A stretch of DNA of 64,000 nt from Monomorium pharaonis (taxonomy: Eukaryota > Arthropoda > Insecta > Hymenoptera > Formicidae): contig NC_050472.1 in assembly GCF_013373865.1 (NCBI RefSeq), forward strand, positions 8,737,276 to 8,801,275. The letters run 5' to 3'. Position numbers and translations under genes: made by a program. Positions 23,688 through 34,865 of the stretch are shown here, one piece after another (the stretch's first letter is position 1; each line of letters opens with the position of its first letter). The notes under the pieces were generated by a model. It saw only the letters and a program-made list of their open reading frames with translations, searched no databases and was not told where the DNA came from.

Positions 23688-23964
23688 CGATTAAAAATTT
23701 CCTTGCGCTGTGAATAATTTTTATTTTTACAGATAATTAAAGTTATTAATATAAAAAAACCGCGTCAGCAATAGTACCTTCTAAGTAATGTAGAGAACTA
23801 TTGACAAAATTGCAATTTTTACATTATATTATTGCTAAATATATATATGTATATATATACATGTATACATACAAAAATATTTATAAATGTAAACATAATA
23901 TCAATAACTTTAATTATCAGTAAAAATAAAAATTATTCACAGCGCAAAGAAATTTTTAATCACG
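23688..23964. mobile_element. Inverted-repeat element with 65-bp arms
   Basis: Arms 23688-23752 and 23899-23964 are near-perfect reverse complements (each contains TTGCGCTGTGAATAATTTTT or its complement) around about 145 bp of AT-rich DNA. There is no coding capacity, so it is a MITE or foldback remnant. Confidence 0.75.
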
Positions 23965-26664
23965 CGGGTGGATCCAGGTATAGACCGAGAGCTAGCTACA
24001 TAAAAATAGCATCAATAAGCATCGTGGAATGTCTTCTATCTAAAAAGAGTCCTTTGGTATTGCCGAACACTAAATCGCCAGTCTGCCTGAGCGGTCAGGA
24101 AGATTAAGGGTGGGGGAGGGCGGGCGGCTAAAGATAACAAATTTCATGATAAAAAAAGAATAAGATTCAAGCATAAAATCTGCGGGAATGTTTAGTGTTT
24201 ATTGAAACAAGATGTCATAATTTTTGGCAGACCGTTTCCTGGAAGAGAAAGTGTCGGCAGAAAAATTAGCAGTAAAAAAAATCATAAGATTCAAGGCTAA
24301 AAATTAATATAATAATTGTTTATACGTTTAGAAAACAATGTGCAAAAAGGCAGATTGAAGAGTAAAAGATAACATCGAGACAGAGTGCGATAAAGAGCGC
24401 GAATCGTAGTTCGGGTGATCGCAGCGTGCGCTTGCTGCGCTTAGCAAATAATAATAAAATAATAGCAGAGAATAGCAGAGAATAATAAAATTTAAGCCAA
24501 AAACTTGCGCTACCTCCTTAATAATTTTCAAATAAGTTCAATAAACCAAAGCAGAACAAAATTCAGATGCTAATATATTCGTAGAATTAAATGAACGTAG
24601 TGAGTGCTCATAATAATACGCAATCTCATGATTTTGCCATTCTCTTTACACCGAAGTATTCATTTTTTTAATCATTTTCTAAACCTAGATGTGTGAGATG
24701 AACTTGTAACCATACACCACAGACGCACGCTAATTGACTTTTAATTTTTTACTTTTTAAAAATAAATTGCAACGATGATTGTATAGATAATCATCGATAA
24801 AAATTTGACAGTAAAAATTCAATGTATTTAACATTAATTGTAACAAATTAAATGTAATTTATTCAACGTTGGCAGTTTTTAATAAACACAAAAAAATTTA
24901 CAGAGAGTCAAAAGTAAAACCATGATAAAATTATATATTTGACGAAATCAAAAATTTTTTGGTGTTTCTCTCTTTTTCTCTCTCTCTTGGTATCTCTAGT
25001 TAAGTTATTTTTTTTATAATATTCTTCGTTTTCTATAAAAAAGTAGATATTATATTTTATAATATTCATGCTGTCAGATATAAATTTCTAAAATTTATAT
25101 AACAATTAAACAATAACAATCTTTCTAGCATTTTCTAAGATATTAAATTATTTATTTACACATTAATTATACTTTATTTACATGTATAAATGATTTACTT
25201 TATTTTACTTTTCTTCTTTTTTTTCTTATTTCTTCTTAAGTATTTTTAATTTTGTTTTTTTTTTGCGAAAAACTGTCAACAACGAAATCACTTACATGGC
25301 TTTAAAAAAAAAAATTTATTTTTATTTTTTAAGTAAATTGCAACGATAATTTTATAAATAACTATTTATATAAAAACAGCTGCCAAAATTCAGTTGCAAT
25401 GATAGTTACTCTCGCAGTTCGAAGTAAGCGTAGCAAAAGAACTAATCAGCATCATGGAAAAGCGGCAACAATAAAATGGTAACATCTTTCTTTTACAAAG
25501 TAAATTGGGGCAGTAATATTCTTGTTAAAAAGATTTATTTTATATATTTGGTGATAATAAATCAAATTATTTGGTCGCACAGTTTCAATTTTTTCCAAAG
25601 TGTTTGTATCATTTAAAGCAATAGCATTAGAAAATATTTTTTCTATTAATACGTCAGATATGGAATGTAGAAACGGAAGTACTTGCTTGTAGATGATGAA
25701 GCTGATCAATCGGTTGCTTACATAATGTAGTCTTATAATGTAAAAGTTTTATTCCTTATGTTTATGTATCTGACATGAAGATTTTCGCTATTTTTTACTT
25801 ATTTATTAGTTTGTAACTATCTGTGTAAAATTAATAAGTCAAAATAGAGAAAAATTATCGTTCCCCCCTTTTTTCTAGTTTTACTTGATAAAGAATATAT
25901 TAAAACAATATTTTCGTAAAAATGTGGAATTTTAATATGATCTTCCCTTTCAGGTTGAAAATAATTATCTTCATCATCTGATGGCGGATTATTAAAAAAT
26001 ACTTCTAAAATGCCTTGTACATCCATTTCTTATCTAGAAATATTTAATGTGGTTAAATAAAAATTAAAATATTCAATATTAAACAAATAACAGATATATT
26101 ATATTCTATTAATTATATAACGTGGCAATAATGCGTAAATATATTAAAATAATTAAATTTCTCATTTTTTAAACTTGCATTAACGTTTCTCAAATTGCTT
26201 GGTAATTTTATATAATTATAAAATTTTAAAATTATCTTAGAATTAATTATTTATAATAAAATATTTATATAAATTATTTACGTATGTAAATAAAATACTT
26301 GTATATAAAATATTATAAAAGTAAATAATTCTATAATTAAGTTTTATAATTATTTTAGAATTAAGTATTTGTAATAAAATATTTATGTATTTATATAAAA
26401 TATTAGTATTTAAAATATTTTAGAATTAAATATTTATATTAAATATTTATATTTATATTTATCATGTGTTTCAAAATTTAAATTTAACAATAAACTTTTT
26501 TAAAATTATTATCTATATCGTACCTTCCATATTGTCGCTGCTGTCAGTTAACTCAATTCAATGGCAATAAGACAGCATTGAGTTGTCATAAAGTGTGATG
26601 AGACTAGAGGGTTATGCTTATCATATATTTCGTCCCTAGAAAAAATTAACTCAACAAACAAATT
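23965..26664. other. Sequence replacing part of unit B; no supported gene
   Basis: About 2.7 kb of mostly AT-rich DNA with no counterpart in units A or C. Two similar stretches (AAATTGCAACGATGATTGTA near 24767 and AAATTGCAACGATAATTTTA near 25334) suggest a degenerate duplication. Two short minus-strand ORFs (25817-26026 and 25452-25709) are treated separately. Confidence 0.5.
25452..26026 (-). pseudogene. Two adjacent short ORFs, possible transposon-protein relic
   Basis: The upstream ORF (26026-25817) begins MDVQGILEVFFNNPP, then the acidic SDDEDNYFQPERED and PHFYENIV. It resembles the start of a real protein and then runs into low-complexity residues. The downstream ORF (25709-25452) is ISFIIYKQVLPFLHSISDV-like. 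No full domain is recognisable. An N-terminal fragment of a DNA-transposon protein is a hunch only. Confidence 0.2.
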
Positions 26665-27081
26665 GGAAACACCCAGTGGAACCTTGCGTTAGTCAACTCC
26701 GTGTTAGAGTGGAAATGAAACCCAGCAATAGAAAACTGAACAATCTACTAACACAGAGTGCCAGTTGTAAGGTCATTTCTTGTCATATAACGTCAATCGA
26801 TTAAATAATAACGTGACACAGACGTTTTTGACGACATATTGTAGAAATAACGTCATTTAATTGTTTTTTAAAGATTATTTCTCTATTATTTATCTATTAT
26901 TTTTGAATGTTAAATAATATAAAAATTTATCCTATTAAAAAGTGTTGATTTCTGTGTTTCATCGATTTAATTATTTTTACTTTCCCAAACTACATACTTT
27001 TAGTAGATTAGTTATATTTTACTTAGTAAGTAGGGAATTATATAATTTATATAACTTTTCTGTAACAAAAGTTAATCGAAG
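26665..27081. repeat. Detached end fragment of the duplication unit (belongs to B)
   Basis: Matches 14030-14487 of unit A and 34008-34468 of unit C (GTTAGAGTGG, AACCCAGCAATAG, TTGTAAGGTCAT). It stops at GAAGATGTTA and passes straight into the start of unit C. It is therefore the right end of unit B, joined to unit C at a tandem junction. Confidence 0.8.
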
Positions 27082-27489
27082 ATGTTATTGTAGAATTATT
27101 TGTTAACATATTTTGTGTAATTAAATTGTTAACAAATTAACTTTAAATTGCATTAAAAACAAACACTCTACCTATATCTATCTTTTTTTTAAATTCTTTA
27201 AATGATTGAAATAGGTTCATTTTTAGTCTGTTTGTTCTTAAATATATAACATATATTTTAAAACTAATTTCTGATTTTTAAATGACCATATGAATAAAAC
27301 AAACGATTGAAAAACTGATGTCATCAGTACATTTGAGTATACAATTTAACAAAAAATGAATACTATGACTATGCTACGAGTCGCTCATCTTCGTCTCGTG
27401 CGTCTGCTCCCGAACTCGCAGGAAATAGTTGACCTACCGCACTCGTAACACAACAAACTAATTTGTATTCAATTATAGTTAATAGGATT

Positions 27490-27870
27490 CATTCAAATAT
27501 CACGCTAAGTACATAAAGGAATCGTGCCGTGTGACGCAAACTTTATCACGCTAATGTCGCGGTTCTATTAAGCTTATCCAAAATTTGATGTTAACTGTCA
27601 AATTCACTTTCGGTTATAATATTCCATAAACTAAAATCATAATAAAAAATCTAATAATAATTTTATTGTATAACATTAATGCAAGCTTTTAAATGGATTA
27701 GCTTTTAATTGTGATAAATAATGGTATACTCAATCCTAGAGTCCCGAGATTTCTTGGGCAAAAAAATTCACTTGCTTTATTTTGCAAAGATTAGAAGACA
27801 CACACACACACACACACACACGCAAGGCCAGTTTGTCATTCAAGAAGCTTTCATAATATCTACATATACT
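27490..27870 (-). repeat. (AC)n-associated repeat, copy in unit C
   Basis: Same order and orientation as 8290-8690 in unit A, including CGCTAAGTACATAAA, AATTCACTTTCGG and GCAAGGCCAGTTTGTCATTC. The AC core here is slightly longer. Confidence 0.75.
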
Positions 27871-28209
27871 CCATATAATATTTAATATTCACATATAATA
27901 CTACATATAATATAGATTCACAATAAGCAATTAAAAACGTAATCAGGAAACAGCGCTAAAAAATATTTTAAATAAATTAAATGATATAAATGATTAATAA
28001 ACCAATCACGATATAATTTACGCCATACATAGGTCTCAGAATTTAAACATATTACAGCTACTATTGAAAGATTGATTTTGATGTTATTTCTGACGTCAAT
28101 AAATTAATCAATCTTTTGAAAACGATTAAAAAAAACAATTTTTATAGCCCCTTTGTTTTTAGAGATTATTCTTGAGATCTTTGTTTATGTTAGAGATAGT
28201 CAAATTTTT

Positions 28210-30879
28210 TCATTCTTGATTCTCCATAAGTGATGCAGACTGAGAAAAACAGTCCCATATAATAGACCAGTTATCATTAAGACGCCATTTGTAGTAATCA
28301 TTATCTATAATTTTCTCTAGTTTAGGACACTGGAAAATGTTGGAGTCAGATTTCGCAGTACGTCCGTGAGACGTTAAGCTTTTTAAGTTTTTGCACAGCA
28401 TTATTAAACTTTCCAAAATACTGTAAGTAAGCATAATGTCGGTTATGTCGAGTTTTTCTAAGCGCAGAGAAGAAAACAATCTATGAAAGCTCTTTTCTAG
28501 ATCTTCCTGATTTTCTTCCATTTCCATGCTGTTATAAACAAAAAAGTCATAAAATTACTATGGTCTTTTAGCGCAAACAGAAGATTAATAGAGTTGTATC
28601 AAAATGCGTGCAATAGAAGTAAATATACAAATTTCAATAAAAAGAATAGCGATGTACTTTAAAAGAAATTATTTCACATACGTACTAAGCCAAACCAAAA
28701 TCTATTTCTCGTAGATTCTTGCAATCAGCAAGAGCATAAATACTTTTTGATGTAATTCTTGCCATTTTTAAATTTATCGTTTCCAAATTTGGACATGAAT
28801 TTTTTAATTCCATTGTGACATCGTCTATGTATAAAGATGTGTATGCTAAATTTAAGTCACGTAGCTGTTGATTTCTTTGCAGCATTTTGCAAAGAGTTTT
28901 AGTTTGTATACTTCGTAACTCCTGAAGATGTAAACGCTCCAAATACTTCAGATTTTCAAGATAAGAAAATCCTTTATCATTTACGAGATGACAATTACTT
29001 AAATCCAATTCTAAACAAAGTGTACATTTATTAGTCACTTATCCGCATTTGTAATAATATTTGTATATTTATTTATACCTTTTAAAATTTGACACGTCTT
29101 AGAAATTTGAAGTAGAACAGAGTCGTCAACATATCGGCAACAATATAAGTTTAAATGCGTTAAATGCTTGCCGCAAGTATTAATAAACATATTAAATTTC
29201 AGAACTGGAATGTCACAAAAAGACAGATCTAATTGTTTTAAATATTTACATCTGTGGGCAAAGTAATCAAATTTATACCAAAGATTAGAGCGCCAATATG
29301 TAAAATGTATATTCCGTACGTTCAAGCTTGTGTAAAGGAAAGGATCACGTGTTAAATTATTTAACCGTTTATTTACTCTACCTACGCGACATAATGACCT
29401 CAAGTCTAAATTTTTTAATATATTTAAAATTGTTTCATCCTGTAAAAATATATACAATAAAGTTTTAATGTGGTATTACAATAAATAATTTGAGAAATAG
29501 GTTTCTTAAAATATACCGTACACAAAGCTTCGAGAAACTGTCATATGATTTCTTAGATTCATCCCAACAGGATTTAAGATCTTTCATAAATTTATCATAA
29601 TTAGAATAATCGTTGACTGTTAAGTTTTGTTTAAGAGATTGTATATAATCTGGGGTGACTTTATGAGATACTTGTTTATGCGCAAGATGATCCTTATAAA
29701 TACTCTGTACTATGAGATTTCTGTAAGTATGTAACATTGGATCAAAATTATTTTCATAAAAAAAATACAAAAATTAAATATTATTTAAAGATGATGATTA
29801 TTAACCTTTTACAGATAATGCCATGTTTATGAAAATTGTCTAGAAGGTCAAATATATCGCCGTGAACCCATGTAAGCATATCGGTGGGACATAGCATACC
29901 GCCAACGTTTTGCCGAACAACCGTCGAAAAATTGTTGTAGAATTGAATGTCTCTTAATAAAATATTCAAACTTTTTGTTTGAGGTCTTTTAGGAAGGATC
30001 AATTCTGATGTTCCGGTAAGCATTACAGCATCTAGCTTGTGTTCCTCCAATAATCTATGGTCAAATACCAGTCTGAGCATTTTGGTTTTAAAGTTGCACG
30101 GATGTAGAGGCATAGAAAGTAATGTTCTTTCTTGCTTCATTTCCTCTGAAGGATTTGTCCATGAATCATTCCACAAGAGGAACCACTGATTGTCAGAATC
30201 TTGAGCCCAAATTTGAATTATGTCGTTAAGTTTAAATGCTCCATATCTGCTGATTCTGATTGGATATACAGCTACATGATACTCAATATCTTTAAAAGAA
30301 AAAATATAATAACTTTTTTAAAACAAAAATTTTTCTTTTTTAAAATTATTTTATATATAAATTTTTGTATGTACCAATAGAAATTTGGTCGATTATAAGC
30401 TCCATAGTATAATATGCATAATCTGTACTATCATAATACATACTATCAATGTTGTAACATATATCGGTTGTTAAACCTGTATCGGCCACAAAACCTATAT
30501 TCGTGCGAGATGCGGTCAATATCTAAATTAGGAAAAAAAGTTAAATACTATTTCATTTTGTGTGTGTGTGTGTGTGTGGCATAAAATTAAAATGTCATTA
30601 TATTTTCTAGAAGACAGTAAGCGGTACCTCATGATCACTAAATGTCTTTTTTACATATTCATAACATAAATCCTCAGGTGGTCCAATTATATTAGTAGTA
30701 CAAAATTTATTACAATAATCAATGGAGTCATCTTGATAACTGTAGCTATTTTTTACAAATTGATAAATGCAATCGACAGTTGTCTCGTTATCATCAGTAT
30801 CCGTACCTCGAAAGGAGTTGTGTTTTATGTCATCAAAATTAGCATCATTATAATGCAAGTGACTACAGTTGGACGTCAT
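28210..30879 (-). CDS. FBXL4-like F-box/LRR protein, copy C
   Basis: Exons 30879-30628, 30522-30375, 30289-29806, 29720-29522, 29439-29079, 29010-28686 and 28528-28210, all GT/AG, 695 residues. A TAG appears if exon 6 is read through (near 28685), but splicing joins TA to C and gives Tyr, so the frame is open. Architecture is as in copies A and B: TTNIIGPP near residue 65, the LRLVFDHRLLE and KLDAV stretch, F-box DETILNILKNLDL, and leucine-rich repeats. Exon 2 (148 nt) has a Tyr-rich segment (SMYYDSTDYAYYT) not found in A or B. Intron 1 carries a C-only (GT)n tract (30559-30578). The first halves of exons 6 and 7 resemble B and the second halves resemble A. It ends SLMENQE. Confidence 0.9.
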
Positions 30880-31806
30880 ATTCTAAAAAAGATTAAAAAA
30901 AAAAAATGACAAATATTATATAATTTTTGCGTAATTTTTTAGCACATATCAGAATTTTTATATAAATTAGAACATTATAGTATAATTGCAAAAACATTGA
31001 AAGTGCTGTACAACATTAGAATATTTTGTGTTGGTATAAAAGTAAATGCATTATCAGCCATCATAACATAATATTATCAGGGTTGGATAATAACTATTTA
31101 TAATAATTAAGAATAAGAATAAATATAAAATTGATAACTTTTAACTTAATTTAGTTGATTATAACTAATTTAATTTTTAATTTTAATTAGTTATTTTTGA
31201 AACATATAAACTTTAATTATTAACTTTTTTCTTAAGTTAAAATTTTTATCTGACCAAAAGAAGAAAATTATAAAAAAATAACATTTTTTTTGTTTATTAA
31301 TATAATTATTATTATATAATTACTTACTTTACAAATAAAATATTAAATATATTTGATAATCAATACTGTGATTGAGTTGATAATCTGACTTAAATAAATA
31401 TATGGCTTCTTTACTTCAATATTAAAAAAAAGTTTCTCAAAAATTAACTTTTATTTTAATTTGAGTTAAATTAATTAATTTTAACTGAGTTAGTTTTTTA
31501 TTTATGTAACCTTTAATTTAACTAAGTTTATTTTTTAGTCCATTAATTTTAACGTAATTTAGTTAAGAAAAATAATTTTAATAGACAAGTAACATTTATT
31601 GCAGAAGAAAAGAAACAAAGAAAAAGAAATGGAGCGGCGAGTAGGAATCAGTTACCAATCTTCAATATATATATATAATATCGTATGTACGATGTAACGG
31701 TATAGCATACGGTAGCTCGTTCGCACAGGGAGAGAAATCTCCGCTCAACACCAGATTTCCGCTTCGCGAAGACTAAAGATAGTCAAAGCCAACACAATAA
31801 GTCGTA

Positions 31807-31983
31807 ATGGCGAACACGATAATGAACGTGACAGGGCATATGATCACACGCGCGATCGTTGTTTCGATAATACTTTCAAGCAAGACTCGCGAGAAACGTA
31901 TACGCGCAACCATTGCGGCACGAAAGATTTCGCTCAAATTACAATCTCGCTTTATTCTCTACGGAAACAATTGCATCTTATAA
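31807..31983 (+). CDS. Short divergent ORF of unit C, unknown
   Basis: 58 codons starting MANTIMNVTGHMITRA, with the same basic centre as the A and B copies and the same ending as B. The donor-like site after the ORF, present in A and B, is lost here (CCACAAGTCTC). No family recognised. Confidence 0.3.
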   Translation: MANTIMNVTGHMITRAIVVSIILSSKTREKRIRATIAARKISLKLQSRFILYGNNCIL

Positions 31984-32651
31984 TACTGCACGGTACGCCA
32001 CAAGTCTCTACGTTAATTTGTGACCGCGTTACAAAAAAACGCAACGCTTAGTTTCTAGTTAAAGCTCGACAATCATTGGCTGTTGCAAGTCACTTGCGAC
32101 TATTTTAAACGGGCTTTAAACTTATTATATACAATTTACGCTGGGACGCGCACGTATTCTAACCAATATAGCGGACATGTGTCACCGTACTTCGGTCATT
32201 ACCGAAGGCTCTTCTGCGACCTCGTTCGGAGCTGCGATTTCTGGCGGGCGTGTGTTTTCTGAAACACGATGCGATACGATAATACACTGCTGGCGGGAGT
32301 ATGCGGCGGTAGCTCGTCACGTTTGGGGGTCGATCGGTCATATTAATCACGGAAGTACTTTTTTTGACGGACTCACACAAAACATTAAGCTCGATTCCGG
32401 CACGTGAATGCGTTCTACCGATCACGCGTGGCTTTTTACACAGAGAATCGACGACCTTACCAACGTGGAAGTTTTTCGATGCTCGCTTATTTCGTTCGTT
32501 TACGGGATTCTCACTCTTTGTTTAAATTTTTCTCATTTATACTCAAACGGCCAGGACTCGCTGTTACGACTCGGCATCGGCGGTCGTCGACTCGGAAAAG
32601 ATCGAGCAAGGAATTCGCCCAATATAGTCTAACTTTGGAAGAGTAGGCTAT

Positions 32652-33136
32652 CCCCACCACAGACTTTGACAATATACTAGACTGCTAAACTCGTTATATA
32701 TGTACATATATTCTCCATTTCGTGTGTACCCAAAAAGTATGTGCAAATAGGAACTCATAAGCGGTAGACTGAATTACCGATTGTAATGTGAATAATATCT
32801 TATAGTCCTATGACTATGGATTACTAGAGGAGTGAGTGAGATGTATGATACAATATATTATGTGATTATATGAGAGCGTTCTTCTTGGACGCTTTGCATG
32901 CTTATGCGCTAAACGCATCATTCTTTCTTTGCTATTGTAATATAAAAGAAAAAGACAAAATGACAATAAGGTATGTGATAAAAGGCTGCCTAAATATATA
33001 TAAGAAAGGGTATACATTTCTTTTCGTAAGTATTAAAACTAAACAACAAATGATGTAACCTCATTTTAAGAGCATTTTTGTATAAAATAACCAAATTTTA
33101 ATGATATATTTATTAGTATTATTAAGTATTATTCTT

Positions 33137-33176
<40 letters not shown>

Positions 33177-33455
33177 CTACGATATATATTGTATATGTAA
33201 ATATATATATATATATATATAAACATTTAAAAAATGTTGACAAATTACTCGTAACACTTATATGTGACATTTATTGGCATATATATTTGTATATATACAT
33301 TCCACTTGACGAAGAATGTATGTACATACATACATACATAGCAGACGACATATTCCGATCGGTTATTCAGTCATATATAACATGTACATTATATACTGGT
33401 ACGTCTAGGGAATCAAGGTTAGCAGTCTAGTATATTATAGAAGTCTGTGATCCCC
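32652..33455. mobile_element. Inverted-repeat element of about 800 bp in unit C
   Basis: Left end 32652-32688 and right end 33419-33455 are inverted copies (each with ATACTAGACTGCTAA or its complement), with weaker similarity continuing about 100 bp inward (GACTGAATTACCGATTG against CCGATCGG...). The centre holds (AT)n tracts and no transposase. Unit A keeps the left part only (13470-13850). Confidence 0.55.
33140..33173. repeat. (AT)n microsatellite
   Basis: Seventeen TA units, with a second AT tract at about 33200-33222, inside the inverted-repeat element of unit C. Confidence 0.9.
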
Positions 33456-33629
33456 GCGCAGATGGTACTTTTCTCTATTTCTCTCCAACGAGGAAAAAAT
33501 GAGGAAAGAAACTCATCTAAAGAGAATTTTTCTTACTCTGTGATCACGTGATCGTAACATGTTTAAGGCTGCATCTCCTTTGAGCGCGCTGTAGGCGCTT
33601 ACTCAGGTAGCAAGATATCATTATACAGT

Positions 33630-34010
33630 GGAATCACGAAGTAAGACTAAGGAGACGTATCTTCTATAGTGTAAAGCGAAAAAGTTTGTTACGGAAAATG
33701 TTCCGTATGTGGCCAGGTTTGCCGAATGGAAAACTTGGACCATTTCGTCACCGTCTTGAAATTTGTATACATATGTACATACGTAGTATTACGTTTAGTT
33801 GAGTTAATAATGAGTACGTAGTGTTTCATACACACACTTAGTCATTACTAACTCAACTAAACGTAATACTATGTACATATACAAATTTCAAGATGGCAAC
33901 GAAATGGTCCATGTCATTTCATTCGGCAAACCTGGCCACACACGGAACATTTTTCGTGACCACTTTCAATCTACATAGATAAGTCTCCTTACTTTTACTT
34001 CGTGAGTGGA
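33630..34010. mobile_element. Long palindromic element in unit C
   Basis: Two arms of about 170-185 bp fold on one another around a loop near 33814-33839. Matching landmarks are CACGAAGTAAGACTAAGGAG at the left edge against CTCCTTACTTTTACTTCGTG at the right, ATGTTCCGTATGTGGCCAGG against its complement, and ACGTTTAGTTGAGTTA near the loop. Arms differ at scattered sites, so it is not new. No coding region, so it is probably a MITE. Confidence 0.8.
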
Positions 34011-34865
34011 ACCTCGCGTTAGTCAACTCCGTGTTAGAGTGGGAATGAAACCCAGCAATAAACAACTAAACAGTCTACTAACACAGGGTGCCAGTTGTAA
34101 GGTCATGTAACGTCAATCGATTAAATATTAAATAATAACGTAACACAGACGTTTTTGATGACATATTATCATTGTAGAAATAACGTCATTTAATTGTTTT
34201 TTAAATGTTATTTCTCTATTATTTATCTATTATTTTTGGATGTTAACTAATATACGAATTTATCCTATTAAAAAGTGCCGATTTCTGTGTTTTATCGATT
34301 TAATTATTTTTACTTTCCCAAACTATATACTTTTAGTAGATTAGTTATGTTTTATTTAGTAAGTGGAATTATATTTATGGAATTATATATATATATATAT
34401 AATTTTTTATATAACTTTTTTATTTATGGAATCATATAACTTTTTCTGTACCAACAGTTATCGAAGATGTTAATTACATGCATTTGTAATGAATGTTACG
34501 TCTTCTGCGAGCAGTCGGGTCATACACTACTACTTATATACTTCACATAAAAAAAAACGTCTAATGAGAAATAATAATAACTGAACATCAAATCAATACA
34601 TTTTGATGGAAAAGACATCGATTTAATTATTTAATTGATAAGTTATTTTTCATCAGGTATATTGATGTGGCTGAGTTCTTTAATTTATCTGAAAAAATGT
34701 TTGCTTTTAATGATAAAATAAAAAAGTTTGAAACGTAATACTAGTTGAATAAAAAATAATAATATTGTTCTAATTTCTAAACAATTATATTATACTATAA
34801 AGTGCAATATATATACATATATATATATACTTGTAATAATTTTTTACAAATATTATTAACACACA

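Larger units (their letters stand above)
27082..34865. repeat. Segmental duplication unit C
   Basis: Homologous to unit A from ATGTTATTGTAGAATTA to the AT-rich tail, ending at TTTTTTACAAATATTATTAA and an (AC)n tract (about 34859-34890). It carries extra inverted-repeat elements between 32650 and 34010. DNA to the right of the AC tract is single copy in the window. Confidence 0.9.

Noticed and set aside
28684..28690. Apparent stop codon at the end of exon 6 in copy C
   Set aside because: The TAG spans the splice donor. Joining TA to the C that starts exon 7 gives TAC, and the frame stays open.
7884..34865. Assembly artefact as the source of the three copies
   Set aside because: Each copy has private indels, private transposons with target duplications and its own coding differences, which a false duplication would not produce.
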